A DNA stretch of 38,491 bases from Persephonella sp. (GTDB taxonomy: Bacteria; Aquificota; Aquificia; Aquificales; Hydrogenothermaceae). Where the stretch lies: the NCBI GenBank assembly GCA_030949555.1, contig JAUZSJ010000034.1, positions 1-38,491 on the forward strand, read 5' to 3'. The position numbers and the translations under genes were made by a program. Shown here in pieces: positions 1-9,385 of the stretch (position 1 is the stretch's first letter; the number at the start of each line of letters is the position of its first letter). The notes under the pieces were generated by a model. The model did no database searches. It worked only from the letters and a program-made list of their open reading frames with translations, and was not told the DNA's origin.

Positions 1-1
1 C

Positions 2-106
2 ATATACCTTAACTGTATGGACAGGGCCAGCGGAGATTATATTGAGTTGTTAGAAGAAAAATATCTTCAGCAGAAAAAAAAGAAAAAGAAGAAGAACAGG
101 ATATAA
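2..106 (+). CDS. C-terminal end of an unidentified protein (cut by window start)
   Basis: An open frame enters from the left edge and stops at the TAA at 104-106. About 34 residues are visible, ending in a run of lysines after a short acidic helix-like stretch (IELLEEKYLQQ). Lys-rich tails of this kind are common at the C-termini of cytoplasmic or membrane-anchored proteins in thermophiles. Nothing in it identifies a family. It lies directly upstream of, and possibly in one operon with, the PilZ gene that follows. Confidence 0.35.
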   Translation: MYLNCMDRASGDYIELLEEKYLQQKKKKKKKNRI

Positions 107-728
107 TCATTGATTATCTGAAAATAAAAAGGGAAGATATCAGTATTATAGACCACTTCTACGAAGTTCCTGTAATATGCAATGCAAAACTTGTAAGGTT
201 AGAAAATAAGAAAGCCTATTTTGATGTAAAAAAATGCATCAGCAAAATATTTGAAAAGAACCACTTCGTTTTTATAAAAATACCAGATATGAAAAAAACA
301 ATGAAGGCCCGTATAGCTGATATAAATTATGAAATGGAATAGTTGTTCTTACAGATTTTGTTTTTTCACAGATACCTCATGAAAAGAGAAGATTTGTAAG
401 AGTTCGTCTTTCAAAAAAGGTAGCGGTAATAATAAAAAAAGAAAGTGAAGACTTGGAAGGAATGATTGATGACATATCTGTTGGGGGAGTTGGCGTTTAC
501 TGTGTAAACATTGACCACCTCCAGACTGAAGACACTGTGGAGCTCTCATTCCTGATAGATGGCTTTTCCATAGATGTTACAGGGAGATAGAAGTATATAA
601 CCCCTTTAGAAAAATTTTATCGCATCGGCATCCAGTTTCTAAACCTCTCACCTAAAGATGAGGAGGTAATAGGAGAGTTCGTCACAAAAAGACAGTTTGA
701 GATACTGAGAAAACTGAGACAATTATGA
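107..728 (+). CDS. PilZ-domain c-di-GMP-binding protein (frame broken by indels)
   Basis: Three frame segments join into one ~205-residue protein. The N-terminal half (DYLKIKREDISIIDHFYEVP...) resembles the YcgR-like N-terminal beta domain found before PilZ. The second half is a PilZ domain: RRFVR fits RxxxR and DISVGG fits DxSxxG, the two c-di-GMP contacts. It ends with YRIGIQFLNLSPKDEE, typical of the last PilZ strand. Frame changes fall near 338, 575 and 615; after correction the chain is continuous, so indels are more likely than decay. The start is not certain because no ATG lies in frame near 107. It probably acts as a cytoplasmic c-di-GMP receptor that modulates motility or surface structures. 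Exonuclease III follows after about 45 bases. Confidence 0.75.
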
Positions 729-773
729 CTTTTTTCAGTTTACTTTTCCCAAAACCTGTGTATCATAACATTG

Positions 774-1558
774 ATGCTGAAAATATACCTTTAACGTTAA
801 CTCCATAAGGGCAAGGAAAGAGCTTATTATCAGATGGCTCACAGAAAGGAAAAAGATATAGATATTCTCTGTTTTCAGGAAGTAAAAGTGGAAGAGGAAC
901 TATTCCCTTGTGAAGAGTTTAAAGAGCCTGGGTAGAGCTGCTACATTTATAGTCAGAAAAGGTATAACGGGGTTGCCATACTGTCAAGAACAGAAGCATC
1001 AGAAATAATAAAAGGAATTGGAGACAGCTACTTTGACCAGCAGAAAAGGGTTTTAACAGCAAAGATTAATGACATATGGATAATAAACACCTATGCCCCT
1101 CACGGAGATTTGGGGGAACAGACGGAATATCATTACAAGTTAGACTGGTACACAAAATTTTTAGAATTTATAAACAAAGAATTCTCTCCAGATGAAAAAA
1201 TAATACTCCTTGGAGACCTGAATGTTGCGTTAGAAGATATTGACGTATGGAACCCTGAGCTTCTAAAGGACAGTATAGGAACGATGGAAGAAGAGCGAAA
1301 AGCTTTAAGAAGCTATTATTAGAGTCTGGGATTTGTTGACTGCTCCGTTATCTCTATCCGAACAGGGAACAGTTCACCTGGTGGGATTACATAGGAGGAG
1401 CAATCTGGAGAGATGAGGGAATGAGGATAGATTATATACTTGCAACAAAACCTTTAATTTCCTGTCTAAAGGATGTTTATGTTGACCTGTGGACAAGAAG
1501 AAGGAGAAATCCAAAACCATCAGACCACGCTCCAGTAATAGGTGTCTTTCATGTATGA
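774..1558 (+). CDS. xth: Exonuclease III family AP endonuclease (frame broken by indels)
   Basis: Removes nucleotides 3' to 5' from duplex DNA and incises abasic sites in base-excision repair. From ATG 774 the corrected chain (~260 residues, the usual size) shows the family landmarks in order: FNVNSIRAR near the N-terminus, FQEVKV with the metal-binding Glu, INTYAPHG, LLGDLNVALEDIDVWNP with the catalytic Asp and Asn, the MRIDYIL region, and the C-terminal SDHAPV carrying the catalytic Asp-His. Frame shifts lie near 795, 930, 1318 and 1350. The stop overlaps the start of the following gene by 8 bases, suggesting translational coupling. Exonuclease III itself is secure from the motif set; the exact start is inferred. 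Confidence 0.87.
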
Positions 1559-2857
1559 TATAAGATTTTTTCTTGAAGGATTCAGACAGGATTTGAAGAG
1601 GGAAAAGGAAAATTTAGAGCAGTTTTACAGGGAATATGTACAGCTCAACAGGGAGATAGGAGCAAACACAGACAGATACGAGAAGATACTGCTGGAGTTC
1701 TCAACTGAAGAGCTGAAATTTACACTTGGCTTCCTCACTAATATATACAGAAACATAGACAACAGGAAGCATACAGTAATAGACAGTATTTTTGATGCTG
1801 TTGAGCATTCAGGAAGATTTGAGCTTACTGTATTTTATGGCAACAGAATATTAGAAAAATACAGTTCAGAAGAAATTGAAGATTTTCTCATAAGAATTTA
1901 TACAGTTAGGAGAGTCTCTCAATGCCCTCTCTGTGATAGACGACAGACTGGAATATCTGAGATTTATTCTGATTTTTACAGGAGAGATAGAACAGTTTTA
2001 CGACAGATATCCCCCTCCATACAAGAGAAAACCTGAGAAACAGCATAGACTTTTACCAGTTTATGTACATGTATTCACTGAAAATCAGCGGAAATGAAGA
2101 AGATGCCCTCGGATTTCTCATAAAGGGATATAATATAAAGAGAGCGATGGTACAGGAAGAGATGGTAAACTACCCAGAAGAAAACAACCTCTTCCAGATT
2201 ATAAATATAGTAGGCTCTTATTTACAGTTAGAAAACTCGTTTATTTCTCTGATAATAGAAATAGACGAATATATAAAAGAGTTTGTAAGGCAGATAAAAG
2301 ACCTGAAAGATTACTCCCTCAAAAAGCCTTCTGTTCTCCATCCATATCTGTCAAACCCATTCAAGAAATATATAAATCAGTTCCTCACAAACATATATAT
2401 ACTGGGGTTCGAAGATGAATATTATCAGGTTGCACATATACTGCCAGAGATGATTACAAAGGAACACCAGTTAGTTATAAGAATAAATGAGATACTGCTG
2501 AAAGAGAGCTGTAAGGAAGAGAAAATAAAGAAGATAAAGGAAGATATAGAAAGTTCTTTCAACAATTTCTCCCTTCAGAAAAAGGAGAAAGTCCTATACG
2601 TTTATTACAATGCTTACATATCTATATTCAGGGAGAAAAAGATGAGATAGAAAGGATATATCAGGAAATTGAAAATCAGATTAAAAAACTAAAAATCCTG
2701 TCAGTTTAAATGTTCCCCTTTAGAGTCTTTAAACATATTAGGTGAAAAAGAGAAGGCTATGAAAATAGCAGAGGAAACAAAAATAAATGCACAGGCTTCA
2801 GGAAAAAAATTTCTGGCAAGAGCAGTGGATGATTACATAAAAACAGAGTTATACTGA
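1551..2857 (+). CDS. Unknown helical protein, TPR-like (frame broken by indels)
   Basis: I do not recognise a family. The corrected product is ~430 residues, soluble, strongly alpha-helical, rich in Glu, Lys, Ile and Tyr, and without signal peptide or membrane segment. The N-terminal part (EGFRQDLKREKENLEQFYREY) looks like a coiled coil. The middle has pairs of amphipathic helices, and the last ~50 residues (LGEKEKAMKIAEETKINAQASG...) look like a TPR repeat. Frame changes occur near 1920, 2035, 2640 and 2710. The ATG at 1551 (MYDIRFF) is preferred to the GTG at 1542. It overlaps xth and is followed after 17 bases by a hydrolase, so the three probably form one transcript. A scaffold role is only a guess. 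Confidence 0.55.
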
Positions 2858-2874
2858 AATAAAAAGGAGGGTTT

Positions 2875-3644
2875 ATGATGAAAAGTTTTTGTAGAAAGAG
2901 CAGCTTCTATTTCTCCATGCGTTCCCCTTAAACAGCGATATGTACCGTTACCAGCTAAAAGCACTGGAAAGAGAAGGGATTTCCTACATAGCCGTTGATT
3001 ACCCTGGATTTGGAAGGGAGAGGAATTTCCCTTCAGATTACAGTATTGAAACTCTAACAGATGTGATAATAGGAAAAATCAAAGATTTAGGTATAAAAAA
3101 GCTAATACCTGTAGGAGATTCTATGGGTGGATACATAATGTTTGATATCTGGAGAAGGTATCCAGAAACTGTTGATGGGTTTGTGTTTGTATCAACAAGG
3201 GCTGAAGCTGATACTGAAGAAGCAAAGCAGTCAAGATTCTCCACTATTGAAAAAATCAAAAAAGAGGGAAAAGGTTTTCTGATTGATTTTATGCTTGAAG
3301 CCCAGACCTCACCATCAACAAAAAGAAATCCCCAAAAGATGGAGGAGCTAAAATGTATAATGAATCAGGCAACAGAAGAAGGGATAATAAAAGCTCTGAA
3401 AGCCCTTGCTTACAGGCCCGATAATACTGGACTGCTTTCATCAATAAACGTTCCTGCAGTTGTTATAGCAGGAAAAGATGACGAAAAGGTAACACCTCCT
3501 GATGTAGTGAGAAAAATAGCTGACGGTATACCTGGTGCGCAGTTTATTGAGTTAGAAAATGCTGCTCACCTGCCACCTTTTGAAAATCCAGAAAAGTTTA
3601 ATGCTATTCTGATAAAGTTTATAAAAGGTCTGTGGTCAGGTTAA
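2875..3644 (+). CDS. Alpha/beta-hydrolase fold protein
   Basis: A soluble serine hydrolase of ~255 residues; the substrate is unknown. The oxyanion-hole segment LHAFPLNSDMY, near residue 20, matches the LHGFP-type motif of the family. The nucleophile elbow is GDSMGG, the acid is in AGKDDEKVTPPD and the catalytic His in NAAHLPPFENP, so the triad is complete and in order. A strong ribosome site (AAGGAGGG) precedes ATG 2875/2878. One indel near 2890-2915 separates the start from the long frame. The gene ends tail to tail with the sensor kinase, overlapping by 9 bases. Relatives include esterases, C-C hydrolases and haloperoxidase-like enzymes; sequence alone does not choose among them. Confidence 0.8.
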
Positions 3645-5650
3645 TTTAATCCTGACCCTTATAACAGCACCTTCTTCAGATGGTAGAGCCTTAATAGTTC
3701 CTCTGTGCTTTTCTATAATTTCCTTTGTTATTGCAAGACCAAGTCCTGAGCCTTTGGACTTTTAGAGTAGTACGGTATAAACACCTTATCAAGCTCTTCA
3801 GGAGGTATACCTTTTCCGTTATCCACAAAATAGATTTCAAGATAATCACCTTTTTCTTCAACTGCTATACTGAGTTTTCCCTTTTCTGTGTCTGAAGTTG
3901 ATTCAAAACTGTTCTGTATAATATTGAGAAATGCCTGTCTGAGAAGTTTTTTGTCTCCAGAAATGGTGATGTTATCGGGAACATCTATCACAATCTCGAA
4001 TCTGTCAGAACTGTAGCTGTCTCTTTAGCTCTTCAAACAGAGCTTTTAGATTTACTTTTTCAAAGTTTACCTTCTCCCCTGTTGATGCAAACTGCCCAAA
4101 CTCTTTCACTAACTTTGAGAGGTGGTCAACCTCTGTAAATATAACATCAACAGATTTGTTCAGAATTTCCGGAAATTTAGGATTGTTATTCTCAAACTGC
4201 CTTTTTATTCTTTCAGCTGAAAGCCTTATTGGTGTAAGGGGATTTTTTATCTCGTGAGCTATTCTTCTTGCTATCTCCTTCCATGCAAGTATCTTTTCTG
4301 CTGCAACAATCTCTGTAATATCATCAAAAACAAGAACATATCCCTTTGATGAAATCTTTGTGATTTTTGCTATCAGTATCTTTCCGTCAAGATGGATTGT
4401 CTGCTCCTTATCAATCTCGCTCACATCAAGACCTAAACCTTCCATAAATTTTTCTACATCTTTTCCTTCTAACTTCTGGGATTCAATCTCTAAAATCTCT
4501 GATGCTGCCTTGTTAACCTTCTCTATTCTGCCGAATCTGTCAGAGTATATAACTCCTGTTCGGGCATTTTCCAGTATTGCCTCAAGATACTCCTTGTTAG
4601 CCTTAAGGTCTTTGTTGCTTCTCTGGAGCTGAAAGTACAGGTTCTTCAGCTCGTCAACCATATGGTTAAACTCTTCAATAAGAATACCTATCTCGTCTGG
4701 AGCTTTTATATCAACTTTCACATTCAGGTCCCCATTTGCAAGTCTTTTTGAGGCATCAACCAGCCTCTCAAGAGGATAGGTAAGATTTCTAACAACATAC
4801 TGACCAAACCACAGTGCAGCAAATATAACAAACATCGTTATTGTAAGCATTGTTACAATGTAGCTTACTCTTATAGGGTTTTTGTAGTAACGAAACTGGG
4901 AATAAATGTCAGAGATGTAAGATATCTCCTTCCTGTGTTTACTCAAAAGAAGGGAAGTCTGTAATCAATCATTATGAACTTGATTATTTTTGTATCTTTT
5001 ACATATCTCAGGTAGTAATTCCCTTTTTCCTCAATAATAGTCTTTTTAAGAGTGAAGTCGTAATCATCAATCTTTTTACGGGGTCTTCCATAAATCATCA
5101 CAGGTCTTCTGTTTCTGTCTAATATCACAATAGAGACTATGTTAAACCTTTTGAACGCCTCATAAGGAGTAATCTTTTTCTTCTCTATCATATAAATAAC
5201 TTCATCTAACAGCTGTGAGTAATTTTTTATATCTTCATCTGTCAATTTCTGAACCGTTTTTAAAGCATTCTCAACCTTTCCGCTAAACCACAGGTTTGTT
5301 GCATTTGATATCAGACTTATAGATGCAACAGACAGAATCATTGCAGGAATGATAACCATAGAAATCAGAATAAACGACAGCTTTCTCCTCAGTTTTCCTG
5401 TAGGTTCCCTTTTTTCAAAGAACAGCTTTATCAGATGTCTGAGTGAAATGGCAAGAATGGCAAGAAAAAACACAACATCAATATTTATAATAACGAGAAA
5501 TATGTAGGGGTTAAAAACATCCTTTACCTTTGATATCTCTTTGAATATGTAGAGGTTTCCAACTATAAAAACAAATACAATAACGGATATTATGAAGATA
5601 TTTCGGCGTCTTCTTTGAAAGTCAGCATAACTTCTGTCAAAATCTGTCAT
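3636..5650 (-). CDS. NtrY-like membrane sensor histidine kinase (frame broken by indels)
   Basis: One ~670-residue kinase reconstructed from four frame segments. It has N-terminal membrane helices (residues ~15-75), a further segment near 95-115, an extracytoplasmic region, then another helix leading into a HAMP domain (residues ~285-340). A PAS domain follows (~345-440), then HisKA with the phospho-acceptor in RIAHEIKNPLTPIRLSAER (~465), the N box LLRQAFLNIIQNSFES, and the ATP lid DNGKGIPPEELDKVF with GSGLGLAI. The H-box wording is characteristic of NtrY. It autophosphorylates and would pass phosphate to an NtrX-type sigma-54 regulator, but no NtrX lies in the window. Frame changes fall near 3762, 3998 and 4945. 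Its role in nitrogen or redox sensing is inferred from the family. Confidence 0.85.
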
Positions 5651-5685
5651 TTATAAGAATTTATCCCCTAAATTTCAGCAGACAA

Positions 5686-6462
5686 TCAGGATTTTTTGTA
5701 TTTTTCCGGGAGTTCCTGTGGCATTTTACCTAAATATTCAACCTCCTCTTCCTCGTCTAATCTTTTGGAAAATGGCTTCTCCATTGTAAGTTCTTCATAA
5801 ACATGGGCTACGAGACCTGCTGTTCTGCCGATAATAAAAAATCCTTTACCAAGCTTCCAGTCAAACCCCATCTCTGAAACAACAGCAGCTATAGCCCCGT
5901 CAACATTCATAACAAGCCTTTTCCCTTTTACTTTTTCTATTGCCTTTTCTACTTCTTCAGAGAACTGACAGTAATTACCGTAAAATCCCAGTCTTTTTGC
6001 CACATCCATTATCTTTTTTGAGCGGGGGTCGTACTCTCTGTAGTATCTGTGTCCATATCCAGGAATCCTTTTTCCCAGTTTTAGATACTCTGAAACTATC
6101 CTTTCAGGGTTTTCCTGACAGTTTTCCTGCACAAATCTCATTGCCCCTTCAAGGGCTCCTCCATGGGCTTCACCAAAGGCAAGAATTCCTGCCCCTACTG
6201 CCACATGCAGGGAATTTCCACCGCTTGCAACAGCCCTTGCTGCAATAACTGAAGGTGGGGCAATAGAATGCTCAACAGTTGCAACAAATATGGCGTCAAG
6301 CATCTGTCTCTCTTTTTCTGAAGGAAGCTCCCCTTTTAAAACAAGGTATATCGCTTCTGTAAATGTTAGATTTCCCACAAGGTCTGACAGTTTATAACCT
6401 CTTACATACGCCTCACGGTCAAAATGCCAGCTTATAGCTGTTCTCCACTTTTTCTTTTCCAT
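5686..6462 (-). CDS. ccl: Citryl-CoA lyase-type protein (citrate synthase superfamily)
   Basis: An intact 258-residue protein of the citrate synthase fold. It retains the catalytic residues: His in GEAHGGALEGAM, His in PGYGHRYY and Asp in MNVDGAIAAV. It is much shorter than citrate synthases (~370-430 residues) and has the size of the citryl-CoA lyase of Hydrogenobacter, which cleaves citryl-CoA to acetyl-CoA and oxaloacetate in the reductive TCA cycle. It also resembles the C-terminal domain of ATP-citrate lyase. No citryl-CoA synthetase is in the window. The gene is divergent from the permease gene with 56 bases between them. A short side-function citrate synthase is the alternative; confidence is good for the fold and moderate for the exact reaction. 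Confidence 0.72.
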   Translation of the reverse strand: MEKKKWRTAISWHFDREAYVRGYKLSDLVGNLTFTEAIYLVLKGELPSEKERQMLDAIFVATVEHSIAPPSVIAARAVASGGNSLHVAVGAGILAFGEAHGGALEGAMRFVQENCQENPERIVSEYLKLGKRIPGYGHRYYREYDPRSKKIMDVAKRLGFYGNYCQFSEEVEKAIEKVKGKRLVMNVDGAIAAVVSEMGFDWKLGKGFFIIGRTAGLVAHVYEELTMEKPFSKRLDEEEEVEYLGKMPQELPEKYKKS

Positions 6463-6518
6463 AACACCTATGCCCTGTGATATTATTTAACATAATATAG
6501 TATAAACAAAGAGGAGAG

Positions 6519-7506
6519 ATGTTTTTATATATAATCAGAAGGCTTTTTCAGATGGTTCCACTTGTCATCGGAATTACATTTATATCATTTCTTATCATAC
6601 AGCTTGCTCCGGGAGATTATTTAGACAAACTGAAAATGAATCCACAGATATCAAAGGAAACATTAGAGGAGCTGAGGAAAGCTTATGGGTTAGACAAACC
6701 ATTACTTATTCAGTACTTTTTGTGGCTACTGAATGCACTGAAATTTGACCTTGGCTATTCATTTAGCTATCACGTTCCTGTATTGGAACTTATAAAAGAA
6801 AGGGTAGGAAACACCCTGTTTTTATCTGTAACATCAGGTATTCTGGCGTGGCTTTTGGCCGTTCCCCTTGGTATATGGGCTGCACTCAATCCAAACAGAT
6901 GGGTTGATAAATTTATACAGCTGTTCTCTTTTACATTTATGTCAATCCCAAACTTTTTCCTTGCTTTTTTGCTTCTGTTTTTTGCAGTAAAAACAGGCTT
7001 ATTCCCAACAGGAGGTGCTACATCCCCTGATTACGAACAGCTTAGTTTTACAGGAAAAATTTTAGACAGACTGTGGCATGTTTCTCTTCCAGCTTTTGTC
7101 CTTGCTATAGGTTCACTGGCAGGTCTGGTCAGACTGGTAAGAAGTGCTATGATTGAGTCTCTCCAGTCAGAATATGTTCTTTTTGCAAAGGCTAAGGGAC
7201 TGCCTGAAAAACAGGTTATATACAGACATGCCTTAAGGAATGCCCTGAATCCCTTTATCACTCTTCTGGGTTTTGAAATTGCAAGTTTGCTGTCTGGTGC
7301 TGCCCTTATTGAGATTATTGTTAACTGGCCGGGAATGGGAATGCTTATGCTTGATGCTGTTCTGTCTCAGGACCTGTATCTGGTGATGGGTGGACTGTAT
7401 ATAGGAGCCATTATGTTGATTATTGGCAATCTGATTGCTGACCTGCTACTTGGTAAAACTTGACCCAAGGGTCAGGCAGAGGGAGGTTGAAGGAGTATTA
7501 AGATAG
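6519..7506 (+). CDS. ABC transporter permease, OppB/DppB type
   Basis: Inner-membrane permease for peptides, nickel or similar solutes. It has six predicted membrane helices. The N-terminus (FLYIIRRLFQMVPLVIGITF) and the cytoplasmic coupling loop (AKAKGLPEKQVIYRHALRNAL) are diagnostic of the BPD_transp_1 family, and the last segment LDPRVR is the usual end of the protein. That end lies in another frame after an indel near 7452, extending the gene to the TAG at 7504-7506. A ribosome site GAGGAGAG precedes ATG 6519. It pairs with the OppC-type gene at 7915, but the usual solute-binding protein and ATPases are not adjacent, so the partners must be encoded elsewhere. Confidence 0.9.
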
Positions 7507-7515
7507 GAGGAAGTC

Positions 7516-7927
7516 ATGACAATAGAAATCCCTTTTCAGGATTTTAAAAAGTTTATTCTGTTTGAGATTGCCCATATAAAGAGGTTTAACTGTCCAGACT
7601 TTTTCAGTATTGGTTTCCTGAAGTCTGAAAAACCTGAGATGTCTGGAGAACTGAAAGAGGTTATTATGGAAGCTCTGAGAGAAACAGATGTAATCTCTAC
7701 TTACGATAACACCATATTTGTTATTCTTCCAGGAACAGACACTGAAGGGGCACAGTTCATCAGCAGAGCAATTTATGACTTTTTAATGGAGAGGTTGTTG
7801 GAGGTTTATGCGGAGTATCCAGATGAGGGGAAAAAGTATTGAAGAGATTCTTGATGCTCTGGATAGAAAAACAAGAAAAAAGTTTGGATACATATTGGAG
7901 AGTATTTTCAGACAATGGGACAGCTGA
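7516..7927 (+). CDS. Degenerate GGDEF-like protein between permease genes
   Basis: A ~137-residue soluble protein preceded by a strong ribosome site (TAGGAGG). Its pattern of strand, helix and strand, with TDVISTYDNTIFVILPGTDTEGAQ in the middle, follows the core of a GGDEF domain. YDNTIF occupies the place of the active GGDEF loop and the N-terminal metal aspartates are missing, so it should not make c-di-GMP. A frame change near 7832 adds a C-terminal helical tail ending at 7925-7927. It overlaps the start of the OppC-type gene by 13 bases and sits tightly inside the permease operon, which suggests a regulatory or structural role tied to the transporter. The family assignment is by fold pattern only. 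Confidence 0.55.
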
Positions 7928-8972
7928 TTAAATATATAAAGAAAAATAAACTGGCCTATATGTCCCTGTACATATTAGGTATTCTGTACTTTTAGCTATA
8001 TTTGCCGACTTTATATCTCCATATCCCTATGACCTTCAGCACAGGGACACTCCCTATCATCCTCCAACACAGATACATTTTTTTGACAGAGAAGGAAAGT
8101 TTTCAATAAGACCATTTGTTTACGGATATAAACTTGTTGACCCTGTATTTAAAAAATACCAGATAGATTATACCAGAAAACATTACATTTACTTCTTTGT
8201 AAAGGGAGAAAGGCATTATCTGTTTGGGTTAATTCCAACAGAGATTCATCTGTTTGGGGTAAAAGAGGGAAAGATATTTCTTCTTGGAGCAGACCATTTA
8301 GGCAGGGATATATTTTCAAGGCTTCTTTACGGAGGAAGGATTTCCCTGTCTATTGGTATTGTTGGTGTTCTGATTTCCTTCACTATTGGAGCAATTATTG
8401 GAGGTATATCCGGCTATTTTGGTGGCAGAGTGGACAACATACTTATGAGGCTGTCTGAGATTGTAATGTCTTTCCCCGGCTTTTATCTGATGCTTGCCCT
8501 GAGAGCCATATTTCCTATAACTCTTTCCTCTGTTCAGGTATATCTACTTATTGTTGTGATACTGTCATTTATTGGCTGGGCAGGACTTGCAAGAGTTATC
8601 AGGGGAATGGTTCTCTCAATCAGAGAACAGGAGTTTGTTCTTGCTGCAAAAAGTTATGGAGCTTCATCCATCAGAATAATAACAAAACACATCCTGCCAA
8701 ACACATTCTCCTACCTCCTTATTGCAGCAACACTTTCTATTCCTGGCTACATATTGGGCGAGAGTGCTTTATCTCTTCTTGGTCTTGGTATTCAGGAGCC
8801 TTATGCCAGCTGGGGGAACATGCTTGCATCTGCAAGGAGCATATCTGCCATATCAAACTATCCGTGGATACTTGCTCCCGGCATAGCCATATTTATAACA
8901 ATACTGGCATTTAACCTACTGGGAGATGCTCTTAGAGATGCCCTTGATCCAAAACTGAGAAAGATGCTGTAA
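7915..8972 (+). CDS. ABC transporter permease, OppC/DppC type
   Basis: Second permease of the pair, ~352 residues. An N-terminal helix (residues ~10-28) leads into a large extracytoplasmic insertion of ~90 residues, then GADHLGRDIFSRLLYGGRISLSIG, the signature entry into the core of DppC-type proteins. The coupling loop reads AAKSYGASSIRIITKHILPN, and the C-terminus LGDALRDALDPKLRK is typical. An indel near 7990 interrupts the first helix. ATG 7915 lies inside the end of the preceding gene, indicating translational coupling. It should form a heterodimeric channel with the OppB-type protein at 6519. Confidence 0.9.
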
Positions 8973-9003
8973 AAAATCTTTACAGTGTAAAAATCCTTTA
9001 CAC
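8967..9003. promoter_or_regulatory. Two adjoining TGTAAA/TTTACA palindromes, putative activator sites
   Basis: CTGTAAA-N5-TTTACAG at 8967-8985 directly abuts GTGTAAA-N5-TTTACAC at 8985-9003. The first begins over the stop codon of the permease gene. They lie about 125-160 bases upstream of the sigma-54 promoter at 9127, the usual distance for enhancer sites of sigma-54 activators, and their twofold symmetry suits a Fis-type helix-turn-helix dimer. A weak transcription terminator is the alternative, but the stems are AT-rich and no T run follows. Confidence 0.5.
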
Positions 9004-9053
9004 TTCACTGTAAGTCTCTCATTTTTATAAAGTTCTGTAAGTATAAAAATAAA

Positions 9054-9072
9054 CTGTAAAAAAATTTTACAG
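9054..9072. promoter_or_regulatory. Third TGTAAA/TTTACA palindrome upstream of the amyloid operon
   Basis: CTGTAAA, a 5-base AT spacer and TTTACAG form a near-perfect palindrome 55 bases before the -24 element. Half-sites CTGTAAG also occur near 9008 and 9035. The recurring sequence argues for a protein-binding site rather than chance, with the PilZ-type sigma-54 activator encoded at 14586-16016 as the obvious candidate. That link is inferred. Confidence 0.5.
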
Positions 9073-9126
9073 TCTTCTGAATAACTATCCATATCAAATT
9101 ATCTATTTTTTCAAACACTTACAGAG

Positions 9127-9141
9127 TGGCACATCTTTTGC
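9127..9141 (+). promoter_or_regulatory. Sigma-54 promoter (-24/-12)
   Basis: TGGCAC, 5 bases, then TTGC: an exact match to the sigma-54 consensus, with exactly ten bases between the invariant GG and GC. Transcription would start near 9153, just before the ribosome site AGGAGAGG and the ATG at 9165. A GTG at 9126 would place the promoter inside the coding region, so it is rejected as the gene start. This is the only such match I noticed in an intergenic position. Confidence 0.82.
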
Positions 9142-9164
9142 TACTTAAAAAAAGCAGGAGAGGA

Positions 9165-9371
9165 ATGATGAAGAAAAAGATATTCAGCCTGCTTTTTGGA
9201 ACTGTGATATTAGCCTCAGTAAACAATATAAAAATATCTGAAGTTAAAGACAGGGAGTTAGAGGAGGTTTATGGGGGATTTTATCGGACAAAAATAGAAA
9301 CAGGGAAAAACCAGAAGATAATACTGTGGGATGAGAAAAAGATTTTACAGCTCAATAACAAAAACCGTTAA
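9165..9371 (+). CDS. Small secreted protein with double-glycine-like motif, first gene of amyloid operon
   Basis: A 68-residue protein beginning MMKKKIFSLLFGTVIL, a short signal-peptide-like N-terminus. About residues 24-35 read VKDRELEEVYGGF, strikingly like the leader of double-glycine peptides (D-x-E-L-x-x-V-x-G-G). The remaining ~33 residues are basic and polar (YRTKIETGKNQK..., ending LNNKNR). I do not recognise a family. It follows the sigma-54 promoter directly and is separated by 14 bases from the large repeat protein, whose N-terminus carries the related motif DDALEEVSGQG. It could be a minor amyloid subunit, a nucleator or a regulator of export; the sequence does not decide. Confidence 0.7.
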   Translation: MMKKKIFSLLFGTVILASVNNIKISEVKDRELEEVYGGFYRTKIETGKNQKIILWDEKKILQLNNKNR

Positions 9372-9385
9372 AGGAGGTACAAGTC

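Noticed and set aside
8967-9003. Palindromes considered as a rho-independent terminator of the permease operon
   Set aside because: Stems have only two GC pairs, there is no U tract, and a further copy occurs 50 bases downstream, which fits binding sites better.
9126-9164. Upstream GTG start giving an N-terminal extension (MAHLLLLKK...) to the small leader-motif protein
   Set aside because: The GTG lies inside the sigma-54 promoter, and the ATG at 9165 has its own ribosome site and begins a proper signal peptide.
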